Shown here piece by piece: positions 8,842 through 16,666 of a DNA stretch of 64,000 bases. This DNA comes from Spirosoma sp. GTDB taxonomy: Bacteria; Bacteroidota; Bacteroidia; Cytophagales; Spirosomataceae. The DNA lies in contig NZ_JAPLET010000009.1 of assembly GCF_026391055.1 (NCBI RefSeq), positions 186,001-250,000 on the forward strand. The letters run 5' to 3'. The translations under genes and the position numbers were made by a program. The notes below the pieces were generated by a model. The model searched no databases. It had not been told where the DNA came from and was given only the letters and a program-made list of their open reading frames with translations. Positions within the stretch are counted from its first letter, which is position 1. Each line of letters starts with the position of its first letter.

Positions 8842-8913
8842 TTGTGTTTTTCGCATAGACAACCCCTGTTTTGGCCGATCCAAAGGTGCCCCCACACCGG
8901 ATCGGCTTTTTTT
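8842..8913 (+). ncRNA. Candidate small RNA ending at an orphan terminator
   Basis: TTTG at 8804-8807 and TTTCTTTG at 8828-8835, 20 bp apart, resemble the Bacteroidota sigma factor promoter (TTTG and TAnnTTTG, one mismatch). A transcript from about 8842 would end at the hairpin at 8874-8906, giving an RNA of about 70 nt. It is opposite in direction to both flanking genes. The promoter match is weak. Confidence 0.2.
8874..8913 (+). terminator. Strong intrinsic terminator, plus strand
   Basis: The stem GCCGATCC (8874-8881) pairs with GGATCGGC (8899-8906). An inner stem GGTG/CACC extends it, and seven T follow on the plus strand. Read on the minus strand there is no T-run, so it does not fit the SUMT gene that ends at 8993. 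No plus-strand gene precedes it. Confidence 0.75.
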
Positions 8914-8992
8914 GTAATCTGTTTCCGGCATTCGCCGTAACCGCGAATGCGGAATCAACTGGATTACCAGAAACAGAATACGATGCCCATCG

Positions 8993-9751
8993 TTACCAAG
9001 CCATAGAGAAGTTTCGCATCGACTCGGCCAGATAGGACGGGTGCAGCGCAACGACTTCGCCGATGATCAGTACAGCAGGCGCCCCCACGCCTTGCTCTGC
9101 GGCCAACTGCGGCATATTCCAGACCTGACCAATTACGCACTGTTCATCAGCGCGTGTACCGTTCTGCACGATTGCCATGGGCAAATGACCACGTCCGGCC
9201 TCACTAAACAGCGTGCATATCTCCGTTAACTTACTCATGCCCATCAGCACCACAACCGTTGCTTTTGACTGAGCCGCCAGATGCAGATCGTCGGATAGCT
9301 CCCCCTTGCGCGTAGTGCCGGTAATCACCCAGAAACTTTCGCTTACGCCCCGGCTCGTTACCGGTATTCCCTGCGAAGCCGGTACCGCAATGCTGCTCGA
9401 CACACCCGATATCACCGTGCATTCGATACCATACTGCCGCACATAATCGTACTCCTCATACCCACGCCCGAACACATACGGGTCGCCCCCTTTGAGCCGA
9501 ACCACATGACCGTGCTCCTGAGCGAAGCGAACGATCAGTTCGTTAATTTCTTCCTGGGTAAAGGACGGCTGACCGGCCCGTTTTCCCACATAAATTTTAA
9601 GAGCCTGTTCGGGTGTAAACTCCAGTAAAGTATCGTTGGCAAGATCATCGTACAATACAACATCTGCTTGTCGAAGCGCCCTGATCCCTTTTAAGGTGAT
9701 CAATTCGCCGTCGCCGGGACCCGCCCCCACGAGTGTAAGCTTTGGCTTCAT
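8993..9751 (-). CDS. cobA: Uroporphyrinogen-III C-methyltransferase (SUMT)
   Basis: A 252-residue SAM-dependent enzyme that methylates uroporphyrinogen III at C2 and C7 to precorrin-2, the entry to sirohaem. Family marks are GAGPGDGELITLKG at residues 8-21, VVLYDDLAND, the substrate-site VRLKGGDPYVFGRG, SGVSSSIAVPASQGIPVTSRG, and VVLMGM. Length is that of a stand-alone SUMT, without the CysG oxidase/chelatase half. It lies divergent from nirB across a 279-bp promoter region, so supplying sirohaem to the nitrite reductase is the evident role. ATG at 9751. The gene for the remaining sirohaem steps is not in this window. Confidence 0.95.
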   Translation of the reverse strand: MKPKLTLVGAGPGDGELITLKGIRALRQADVVLYDDLANDTLLEFTPEQALKIYVGKRAGQPSFTQEEINELIVRFAQEHGHVVRLKGGDPYVFGRGYEEYDYVRQYGIECTVISGVSSSIAVPASQGIPVTSRGVSESFWVITGTTRKGELSDDLHLAAQSKATVVVLMGMSKLTEICTLFSEAGRGHLPMAIVQNGTRADEQCVIGQVWNMPQLAAEQGVGAPAVLIIGEVVALHPSYLAESMRNFSMAW

Positions 9752-9771
9752 GTGACTTTACCGTTTATAGT

Positions 9772-9815
9772 GGAATAGTACTATTATACTATCAATAGGT
9801 AATTTAGACTATTCC
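9772..9815. promoter_or_regulatory. Palindromes in the SUMT promoter region
   Basis: A perfect 12-bp palindrome AATAGTACTATT lies at 9774-9785. A wider inverted pair GGAATAG (9772-9778) and CTATTCC (9809-9815) encloses it. Both are 20-65 bp upstream of the SUMT ATG. They look like operator half-sites; the binding protein is unknown. Confidence 0.35.
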
Positions 9816-9938
9816 CTGTTTCTGGTTCAAAAGTAGAGATGAAATTTGTAAAAACAAGCCCTAATCAAAAAAATATGTTTCATAATCAACTTATAGCAGA
9901 ATAAAACGCTAGGATTTACCAAAAACACCTTTTACTTT

Positions 9939-9969
9939 TGACTAGTCATTTCGGGGAGGGAAATGACTA
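9939..9969 (+). promoter_or_regulatory. Candidate operator upstream of nirB, three TGACTA half-sites
   Basis: TGACTAGTCA at 9939-9948 is a palindrome. It overlaps a larger perfect inverted repeat in which TAGTCATTTC (9943-9952) and GAAATGACTA (9960-9969) are separated by 7 bp. This gives three copies of TGACTA ending 62 bp before the nirB ATG, in AT-rich surroundings. The location suggests a transcription factor site. A shared 10-mer (GGAAATGACT) also occurs in front of the Rrf2 gene at 42305. Confidence 0.45.
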
Positions 9970-10030
9970 TATTCTTAAATTAGTGCAATAATAAAACGGG
10001 GTTTTCACAATGTTATAGTTAAGATTAACT

Positions 10031-12544
10031 ATGAACACAAACAAAAACAGGCGTGTCGTCGTCATTGGCAACGGCATGGTAGGCTACAAGTTCTGCGAGA
10101 AATTAGTAGCCAAAGAAAAAAATGACCAGCGATTTACACTGACGGTTTTTGGGGAAGAACCGCGTGTAGCCTATGATCGGGTCCATTTAAGCGCCTATTT
10201 CGATGGCAAAACCGCCGACGATCTGACGCTGGCCCCTCAGAGCTGGTATGCCGACAACGGCATCATGCTCTACCTCACCGACCCGGTCGTCAACGTCGAC
10301 CGGGAGCGCAAAGAGGTTCGGTCTCACCACGGCGTCGTAGTGCCTTATGACTACCTCGTACTAGCTACCGGCTCCGGCGCGTTTGTGCCCCCCGTGGCAG
10401 GCGTCGAAAAAGACGGCGTCTTTGTATATCGTACCATCGAAGACCTCGACCTTATTCAGTCGTACGCTCGTAAGGCACGTAAAGGGGCTGTGTTAGGCGG
10501 TGGTTTGCTGGGCCTTGAAGCGGCCAAAGCCCTGCTCGATCTGGGCCTCGACGAAGCGCACGTGGTTGAGTTTGCTCCCCGGCTAATGCCCCGGCAAATT
10601 GACGACGCGGGTTCCGGTATTCTTCAGCAGCAGCTGGAATCGCTGGGACTGAACATTCATCTGTCGAAAAGTACGCAGGAGATTACTGGCGACGAAGCCA
10701 TTACTGGAATGCAGTTCGCCGACGGCTCGCATCTGGCCGTCGATATGCTGGTTATTTCGGCCGGTATCCGGCCGCGCGACGAACTGGCGAAATCTGCCGG
10801 TCTGGATACCCACCCACGGGGCGGCATTCTGGTCGATAACTTCCTGCAAACCTCTGATTCGTCCATTTTCGCCATCGGCGAATGTGCCGTGGCGCACCAC
10901 ATGATTTACGGGCTGGTAGCACCCGGCTACGAAATGGCCGAAGTGGTGGCCTCGCGTCTTATCGGCGAAGAAAAGGAGTTCAAGCCTTACGATATGTCTA
11001 CGAAGCTCAAGCTGATCGGAACGGACGTAGGCTCCTTCGGTGACCCGTTTGCGTCGGACTGCAAAACGATAGTCTACGAAAACAAGGCCAAGGGCGTTTA
11101 TAAACGCGTCAATATTTCGGCCGATGGCAAGGAACTACTGGGTGGCATTCTGGTAGGCGATGCCGAGCAGTATAATATGCTGCTGCAAACCTGCAAGAAC
11201 AAGACTATCCTCCCCCCCGACCCCGAAGACCTAATTCTGGGCTCGCGCGGAGGAGAAGAAGCGGGGGCGGGCGTTATGAGCCTCCCCGACGATGCGCTGA
11301 TTTGTTCGTGCGAAGCCATCACAAAAGCCATCCTCTGCCACGAAATAGACGAGAATGGTCATACAACCGTCGATGCGCTCAAGAAAGCGACCAAAGCCTG
11401 CACCGGTTGCGGAGGTTGTACGCCGATGGTGAAAGACATTATTCAGGGTGTGCTGAAGCAAAAAGGTGTTTATGTCCGCAACATTCTCTGCGAACATTTC
11501 AACTTTACCCGACAGGAATTGCTGGACTTGGTCAAAATCAACAGCCTGAAAACCTTCGACGCCGTACTGGATAAAGTTGGCAAGGGCGATGGCTGTGAAG
11601 TCTGCAAACCCGCCGTCGCGTCGATTCTGGCCAGCCTCTGGAATGAGAATATTCTGGAAAAAGGCCGGGCGACCATTCAGGATTCCAACGACCGGTTTCT
11701 GGCGAATATTCAGAAAGGCGGTACGTATTCTGTCGTGCCCCGAATTCCGGGTGGCGAAATCACGCCCGATAAACTGATCGTGATTGGACAGGTCGCCAAA
11801 AAATACGGACTGTACACCAAAATTACGGGCGGCCAGCGAATCGACTTATTCGGCGCCCACGTTGGTGACTTACCCGTCATCTGGGAAGAGCTGATAGCCG
11901 CCGGTTTTGAAAGTGGTCATGCGTACGGAAAATCCTTGCGTACGGTGAAAAGCTGCGTGGGCAGCACCTGGTGCCGGTTTGGCGTGCAGGATTCGGTGTC
12001 ATTTGCCATCGAAGTTGAAGAACGGTACAAAGGCATTCGGTCTCCGCACAAGCTCAAGTCAGGCGTGTCGGGCTGCATTCGGGAGTGTGCCGAAGCCCAG
12101 AGCAAAGACTTCGGTATCATCGCCACCGAGAAAGGCTGGAATTTATACGTGGGCGGCAACGGCGGCTCTAAGCCTCAGCACGCCATGTTGCTGGCATCGG
12201 ATGTAGACAAGGAAACCTGTATCCGCTACATCGACCGGTTTCTGATGTTCTACATCAAGACGGCCGATCCGCTTACCCGCACCGCTACCTGGCTAAACAA
12301 GATGGATGGCGGTATGAATTACCTCCGGGCCGTCGTGGTAGATGATGTCCTGAACATTGCCGACGGACTGGAACGCGAGATGCAGCTTCTGGTCGACACG
12401 TTTAAATGCGAGTGGAAAGAAGCCGTCGAAAACCCGGCTCTCCGCGCCCGTTTCGCCCACTTTGTCAACGTTCCCGAACAGAAAGACCCAACGGTTCAAT
12501 TTGACGCCCTGCGCGACCAGAAGCGAGCGAAAGAATGGGCGTAG
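10031..12544 (+). CDS. nirB: Nitrite reductase (NAD(P)H), large subunit
   Basis: The 837-residue cytoplasmic enzyme reduces nitrite to ammonium. In order: a pyridine nucleotide-disulfide oxidoreductase domain (VVIGNGMVGYKFCEKL at 9-24; GGGLLGLEAAKALLDLGL), one BFD [2Fe-2S] domain (CSC ... CTGCGGC, about 425-465), a second BFD-like segment ending GCEVCKP, then the ferredoxin-like half domain and the sirohaem/[4Fe-4S] domain. The cluster and haem ligands are all present: Cys642 and Cys648 (CVGSTWC), Cys682 and Cys686 (CIREC). Length is normal for NirB. ATG at 10031. nirD follows 57 bp downstream, and the sensor kinase 18 bp after that, so the four plus-strand genes probably form one operon. Confidence 0.97.
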   Translation: MNTNKNRRVVVIGNGMVGYKFCEKLVAKEKNDQRFTLTVFGEEPRVAYDRVHLSAYFDGKTADDLTLAPQSWYADNGIMLYLTDPVVNVDRERKEVRSHHGVVVPYDYLVLATGSGAFVPPVAGVEKDGVFVYRTIEDLDLIQSYARKARKGAVLGGGLLGLEAAKALLDLGLDEAHVVEFAPRLMPRQIDDAGSGILQQQLESLGLNIHLSKSTQEITGDEAITGMQFADGSHLAVDMLVISAGIRPRDELAKSAGLDTHPRGGILVDNFLQTSDSSIFAIGECAVAHHMIYGLVAPGYEMAEVVASRLIGEEKEFKPYDMSTKLKLIGTDVGSFGDPFASDCKTIVYENKAKGVYKRVNISADGKELLGGILVGDAEQYNMLLQTCKNKTILPPDPEDLILGSRGGEEAGAGVMSLPDDALICSCEAITKAILCHEIDENGHTTVDALKKATKACTGCGGCTPMVKDIIQGVLKQKGVYVRNILCEHFNFTRQELLDLVKINSLKTFDAVLDKVGKGDGCEVCKPAVASILASLWNENILEKGRATIQDSNDRFLANIQKGGTYSVVPRIPGGEITPDKLIVIGQVAKKYGLYTKITGGQRIDLFGAHVGDLPVIWEELIAAGFESGHAYGKSLRTVKSCVGSTWCRFGVQDSVSFAIEVEERYKGIRSPHKLKSGVSGCIRECAEAQSKDFGIIATEKGWNLYVGGNGGSKPQHAMLLASDVDKETCIRYIDRFLMFYIKTADPLTRTATWLNKMDGGMNYLRAVVVDDVLNIADGLEREMQLLVDTFKCEWKEAVENPALRARFAHFVNVPEQKDPTVQFDALRDQKRAKEWA

Positions 12545-12601
12545 ATGTGTCGGTGGTATCGGATCCTGGAACGTCAAATAGCACAAAACGAATCAATCAA
12601 C

Positions 12602-12955
12602 ATGGAAACACGCACAATTCATAAAACCGAAATGATCTGGCAACCCGCTTGCCCAACCAGCCACATTCCCGAAGATGGAGGTGCCTGTGTACTTCTCAAT
12701 GGTCGGCAGATCGCTATTTTCAACTTTTCCCGCCGGGGCGAGTGGTACGCTACGGCAAACGAATGCCCGCACCGCCAGCAGATGGCCCTGTCGCGGGGAA
12801 TGATCGGGAGTCAGGGCGAGGAGCCTAAAGTCGCCTGCCCGTTCCACAAAAAAACATTTTCGCTCAAATCCGGCGAATGCCTGAACGACGACGGCTACAA
12901 GATCGCCACATTTCCTATTAAAATAGTAGATAACATGGTGTATATTGGAGTATAA
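12602..12955 (+). CDS. nirD: Nitrite reductase small subunit, Rieske-type
   Basis: I choose ATG at 12602 (METRTIHKTE); the in-frame ATG at 12545 would add 19 residues of unlikely sequence directly after the nirB stop. The 117-residue protein is a Rieske [2Fe-2S] ferredoxin-like subunit. The ligands are Cys55-Pro-His57 and Cys79-Pro-Phe-His82, so unlike enterobacterial NirD, which lacks them, this one probably binds a cluster. It partners NirB in nitrite reduction. Between nirB and the NarX-like kinase gene. Confidence 0.93.
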   Translation: METRTIHKTEMIWQPACPTSHIPEDGGACVLLNGRQIAIFNFSRRGEWYATANECPHRQQMALSRGMIGSQGEEPKVACPFHKKTFSLKSGECLNDDGYKIATFPIKIVDNMVYIGV

Positions 12956-12973
12956 TCCTCACTCCAACTTTTC

Positions 12974-14458
12974 ATGACTCAGCTCGACGAACAGGTAGCC
13001 CGCCGGTTGACCCGGTTTTATATGATAGCCCTCACGGTTATTGCCGTGTTGTCCATAAGCGGGCTACTGTTTATCAAGCAAACAATCAGCAATCACTACG
13101 ACGATAGTCGGGTTGTAAACGTAGCCGGTCGGCAGCGGATGCTAAGTCAGCGGCTAACCAAATTGGCTCTGCTACGCATTGAGGGGCTGGCTACCGCCGA
13201 TTCGGTTGCGTACGATTCCCTGCTTCGCTCGTGGAGCCAGAGCCATATTCAGCTGCGCAATGGCAGACTGAATATGGAAAAGGTATACACCGTTCGGAAG
13301 AGTAAGCTCCTGGATAACATGCTAACCCGGATTGAGCCCGTATTTCAGGCCATATACGCCGGCTTTACCCGTATCAACAATCCGCAGACGACACCAGCCG
13401 ACAAAAAGGCAGCGCTTCAGGCGGTGCTGCGGGACGAGTTCACGTACCTGCAGCAGATGAATGACATTGTGTTTCAGGTCGATACAGAAAGCTTTGAACG
13501 GGTAAGGGGGCTCGAACGTATCGAATGGGTACTTACATTCGCCACCTTGCTAACGCTGTTAATTGAAGGGCTGTTCATTTTCAGGCCCGTCGTCAATCAT
13601 ACAAAAAACGTGATCCAGCGGCTGGCCCGCTCCCAAAAGGCGTTGCAGATGGCCAACAGCCACCTGGAAATTGCCAATCATGAGCTGGAAGCCACCAACC
13701 AGAACCTGGCCCACACGAACCGAAAGCTGGTTGAAACGCAGCAGGAACTCCTGCGAACTACCGAAGAAAAATATCAGCTACAGTTGGCCGAAGAAAACGT
13801 CCGCTCGGCCGCGTTGCTGGAAGGGCAGGAAGAAGAACGACGGCGTTTTGCCCGCGAACTCCACGACGGCATCGGCCAGATGCTTACCGGACTAAAACTT
13901 CATGCTGAAAAACTGAAATCCACCTCGTTCGCCGACGAAAAGCAAAAGTACCGCTTTGCCGAACTCTGCGACCTTATTGCCGACACTATCCAGACAACCC
14001 GGCAGGTTTCCTATAACCTGATGCCTTCTACCCTGAGCGATTTTGGGCTTGGTTCTACACTTCGGCTTCTGGCCGAGCAATCGACCCGATCAACGGGTGT
14101 GCAGGTGCTTTTCAGCGGCCCAACCGATGCCCGGCGACTTAATCAGGCTATGGAGATCGGTTTGTATCGTATTGCGCAGGAAGCATTGCATAATGCCGTT
14201 AAATATGCCGAAGCACAAACTATTAAAATTATCTTGCAGCAAAGTCCGCAAAAACTCGAGCTGGCAATAGAAGACGATGGCAAAGGGTTTGTCATGAAAA
14301 CATCCCCGAAAGACGATAAACTCCTGCCATCCATTAACGGCCTTCAGAATATGCGCACCCGAACCCGTTTACTCAACGGGGAGTTCAGTATTACATCGAA
14401 GCCCAAAAAGGGAACCAAGGTCCGTGTACGTGTCAACTTATCCGATAACCCCAATTAG
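12974..14458 (+). CDS. NarX-like sensor histidine kinase, probable nitrate/nitrite sensor
   Basis: A 494-residue inner membrane kinase. TM1 is about residues 17-36 and TM2 about 184-204. Between them a periplasmic helical sensor of the PilJ/NarX type carries NVAGRQRMLSQRLTKLA at about 49-65, which matches the P-box nitrate-binding motif of NarX/NarQ. A long coiled coil (about 210-280) leads to a HisKA_3 domain with phospho-acceptor His297 in RELHDGIGQ and a HATPase_c domain (QEALHNAVKYAEA; EDDGKGF). This layout is that of NarX-family kinases. The regulator gene starts 2 bp after its stop. Its position after nirBD makes nitrate/nitrite control of this cluster the best inference. Confidence 0.9.
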   Translation: MTQLDEQVARRLTRFYMIALTVIAVLSISGLLFIKQTISNHYDDSRVVNVAGRQRMLSQRLTKLALLRIEGLATADSVAYDSLLRSWSQSHIQLRNGRLNMEKVYTVRKSKLLDNMLTRIEPVFQAIYAGFTRINNPQTTPADKKAALQAVLRDEFTYLQQMNDIVFQVDTESFERVRGLERIEWVLTFATLLTLLIEGLFIFRPVVNHTKNVIQRLARSQKALQMANSHLEIANHELEATNQNLAHTNRKLVETQQELLRTTEEKYQLQLAEENVRSAALLEGQEEERRRFARELHDGIGQMLTGLKLHAEKLKSTSFADEKQKYRFAELCDLIADTIQTTRQVSYNLMPSTLSDFGLGSTLRLLAEQSTRSTGVQVLFSGPTDARRLNQAMEIGLYRIAQEALHNAVKYAEAQTIKIILQQSPQKLELAIEDDGKGFVMKTSPKDDKLLPSINGLQNMRTRTRLLNGEFSITSKPKKGTKVRVRVNLSDNPN

Positions 14459-14460
14459 TT

Positions 14461-15132
14461 ATGCCGATACGAATTCTTATTGCCGATGACCATTCTGTAG
14501 TGAGAAAAGGGATTCGGATGCTGCTGGAAGATGAAACCGATATTCAAATCGTAGGCGAAGCTTCCGACGGCGACGAAGCCATCGACCTGCTGGCCAGCAT
14601 CGGCACTGATGTTTTGCTATTAGACATAACCATGCCCCGAATGTCGGGCATCGAAGCACTGAAAGTTATTTCAAAGAAATACCCGGCAGTTAGAACACTC
14701 ATGTTCAGTATGCATAGCAACCCGGACTACATCGTAAAAGCGGTACAGCACGGAGCGGCTGGTTATCTTTTGAAAGATACGGGGCTGGAAGAAATGCTAC
14801 GAGCAGTACGTACGGTGGTCGACGGTGATTTATACTATCCGCCGAATGCGTCTTCGGTTATAATCCGGAGCCTTGTTTTGCCCAATGCTAACCTGACGAA
14901 GGAACCCGCCAAGGCAGGCGTAAGCGTATCTAAATCTATCTGGAATCGAATCACTACCCGCGAAGGGCAGGTGCTGAGCTGCCTGATTGACGGCATGAGT
15001 AGTCCTGAGATCGCCGAAAAGTTTGGCATTAGCCCCAATACTGTAGCCAACCAGCGGGCCAGCATTATCCGCAAAGCGGGCGTTAAAAACACGGCTGACT
15101 TGATACGGCTGGCGCTGGAAGAGAAAAAATAG
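14461..15132 (+). CDS. NarL/FixJ-family response regulator
   Basis: A 223-residue DNA-binding regulator. The receiver domain occupies residues 1-120: acidic pair Asp9-Asp10, phospho-acceptor Asp55 in LLLDITMP, Lys in YLLKDTG. A 35-residue linker leads to a LuxR/GerE helix-turn-helix (REGQVLSCLIDGMSSPEIAE then ISPNTVANQRASIIRK) at about 161-220. It is co-transcribed with the NarX-like kinase. The likely targets are the divergent nitrate operons; the palindrome at 8649-8668 has the right geometry for a NarL relative. Confidence 0.92.
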   Translation: MPIRILIADDHSVVRKGIRMLLEDETDIQIVGEASDGDEAIDLLASIGTDVLLLDITMPRMSGIEALKVISKKYPAVRTLMFSMHSNPDYIVKAVQHGAAGYLLKDTGLEEMLRAVRTVVDGDLYYPPNASSVIIRSLVLPNANLTKEPAKAGVSVSKSIWNRITTREGQVLSCLIDGMSSPEIAEKFGISPNTVANQRASIIRKAGVKNTADLIRLALEEKK

Positions 15133-15136
15133 ACCG

Positions 15137-16294
15137 CTATACTTTAATAATCACATTCTTCCGGTACATCCACCACAATATCCCGAACCAGATCAGCACA
15201 AACGTTAGGGCACCGGCCAGCGAGGCATTTTTAGGGTCGGTAAAGGGCGGTGCGATGAAGGTTCGGTAGAGGTATTCTTTAGACCCGATTTCAGTACCAT
15301 CGGGCTGGGTTACGTGAATCAGGTTCATGATTCGGGGAATAAGTCCCGACAGGAAGAATACGGTAATGGCATTGACGCCGAACGCCACAAACGGCAACAC
15401 ACTCCGCCGGTAACCCTGCACATCGATCAGCCAATAGCACAGCGCCAGCCCGAGCATAGCCAGTCCACCGGCCAGCAGGACGTACGAACTCGTCCAGAGG
15501 GCTTTGTTAATAGGAAAGAAGCCATCCCAGATTAACCCGCCCAGCGTGGCCAGGCAACCGATGGCAAACAACCACGCTACTTTGTCGGCTACGGGCCGGC
15601 TACTACGCAGCCACGTTCCGACTAACATACCAATCAGACCCGTTCCAACGGCGGGTAAGGTACTTAAAACGCCTTCCGGGTCCCAGGTTTTAGCGGGTTT
15701 GTAGACGTGCGCCGGTGTCAGGATGGTATAGTCGAACCAAGCGGCCAGATTGGTAGCCGGTTCGAGATTGGCGTATCCCACACCCGGCACTGGTACCACC
15801 GTCATGAGCAGCCAATACCCGACCAGCACACTGACGAGGATGTATAGTTGTTGCCGGGAGTTTGTTTTCAGGAAAATAAGCGAGCAAACGAGATAAACAA
15901 TGGCAATCCGTTGTAAAACGCCTGGAATCCGGACAAGCGTAATGTCGAACTTTGGGAAAAAATTTAGAAACAGGCCCAGCAGAAACAGCGTCACGCTCCG
16001 CTTAACGATCTTTCCGACAACTCCCTTTTTAGCTTTTCCCTCTTCCAAAGCAAACGTAATCGACACGCCAACGATGAACAGGAAGAACGGAAAGATCAGA
16101 TCGGTGGGTGTCCAGCCGTGCCAGGGCGCGTGTTCGAGGGGTGCGTAGATATGCCCCCAATCACCGGGATTGTTAACCAGGATCATGGCTGCTACGGTCA
16201 GCCCCCGAAAAAAATCCAGCGATAGCAGACGCAATGTACCTACGGGCTTCAGCCCATAATCACTCGCCTTCTGTATAGGTTCGTTAACGTTCAT
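15137..16294 (-). CDS. DUF5009 / NagX-like membrane acyltransferase
   Basis: A 385-residue polytopic membrane protein with about 10-11 hydrophobic segments. The start RLLSLDFFRGLTVAAMILVNNPGDW and then HAPWHGWTPTDLIFPFFLFIVGVS are signatures of the DUF5009 / heparan-alpha-glucosaminide N-acetyltransferase-like family (NagX in Bacteroidota and Proteobacteria). Members are thought to acetylate amino sugars at the inner membrane, although bacterial proof is thin. The gene converges with the response regulator gene with only 4 bp between stops, and no terminator hairpin is evident there. A GlcN6P deaminase lies 3 kb away, which is suggestive at most. Confidence 0.85.
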   Translation of the reverse strand: MNVNEPIQKASDYGLKPVGTLRLLSLDFFRGLTVAAMILVNNPGDWGHIYAPLEHAPWHGWTPTDLIFPFFLFIVGVSITFALEEGKAKKGVVGKIVKRSVTLFLLGLFLNFFPKFDITLVRIPGVLQRIAIVYLVCSLIFLKTNSRQQLYILVSVLVGYWLLMTVVPVPGVGYANLEPATNLAAWFDYTILTPAHVYKPAKTWDPEGVLSTLPAVGTGLIGMLVGTWLRSSRPVADKVAWLFAIGCLATLGGLIWDGFFPINKALWTSSYVLLAGGLAMLGLALCYWLIDVQGYRRSVLPFVAFGVNAITVFFLSGLIPRIMNLIHVTQPDGTEIGSKEYLYRTFIAPPFTDPKNASLAGALTFVLIWFGILWWMYRKNVIIKV

Positions 16295-16303
16295 ACAAAA
16301 TGA

Positions 16304-16546
16304 TCAAACACGTTCGCTAAGATACGTATTAGGCCAATCCTGCCAATCATTCACCAATCCAGCTTTAACAGGATTTTGTACAGTGTAGTTGATTATCCGT
16401 TTCAGTTTCACTTCAGCGGGATCGCGTTCGGCAATCAACTCCTGTACGACAGCTGCAGGAAGCGAGCCTTTTAAGCAGAACATCACAAAAAAAATAGCCC
16501 CAACGTATTGAATATGAGGCAGGTTACGCGCATATTCTATCTTCAT
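16304..16546 (-). pseudogene. Internally deleted REP-associated tyrosine transposase (RAYT/TnpA-REP)
   Basis: The 80-codon frame joins the two ends of a RAYT. Residues 4-43 (RNLPHIQ...GAIFFVMFCLKGSLPAAVV) match the family N-terminus. Residues 46-76 (RIINYTVQNPVKAGLVNDW, then WPNTY) match the C-terminus. The middle 100 or so residues, with the HUH metal site and catalytic tyrosine, are missing without a frame break. It cannot be an active transposase. It lies 53 bp from a REP pair and 10 bp from the DUF5009 start. Confidence 0.8.
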
Positions 16547-16598
16547 CAGGCTACATGTTTAGTCCTGAATCTGACGGAGTATGAAAGAGAAGTAACAT

Positions 16599-16664
16599 GT
16601 ACCCACGGGTTTCAACCCGTGATAATTACCATTGCCAAAATCACGGGTTGAAACCCGTGGGTAC
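16599..16664. repeat. REP pair (BIME-like) beside the RAYT relic
   Basis: Arms 16599-16623 and 16640-16664 are perfect inverted copies over 25 bp. Each arm itself contains the palindrome ACGGGTTTCAACCCGT. Two inverted small hairpins form the classic bacterial interspersed mosaic element mobilised by RAYTs. The element ends 2 bp before the stop codon of the effector-like gene at 16667. Confidence 0.85.
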
Positions 16665-16666
16665 AA

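Larger units (their letters stand above)
8593..8992. other. 400-bp gap between porin gene and SUMT gene
   Basis: No convincing protein-coding gene: the 75-codon minus frame at 8824-9051 overlaps the SUMT 3' end and matches nothing I know. The gap contains the porin operon promoter region, the palindrome at 8649-8668, and a strong plus-strand terminator hairpin at 8874-8913 that no known plus gene explains. Confidence 0.7.

Noticed and set aside
8824-9051. 75-codon minus-strand frame after SUMT
   Set aside because: Overlaps the conserved SUMT C-terminus in another frame and contains the plus-strand terminator; no family resemblance.
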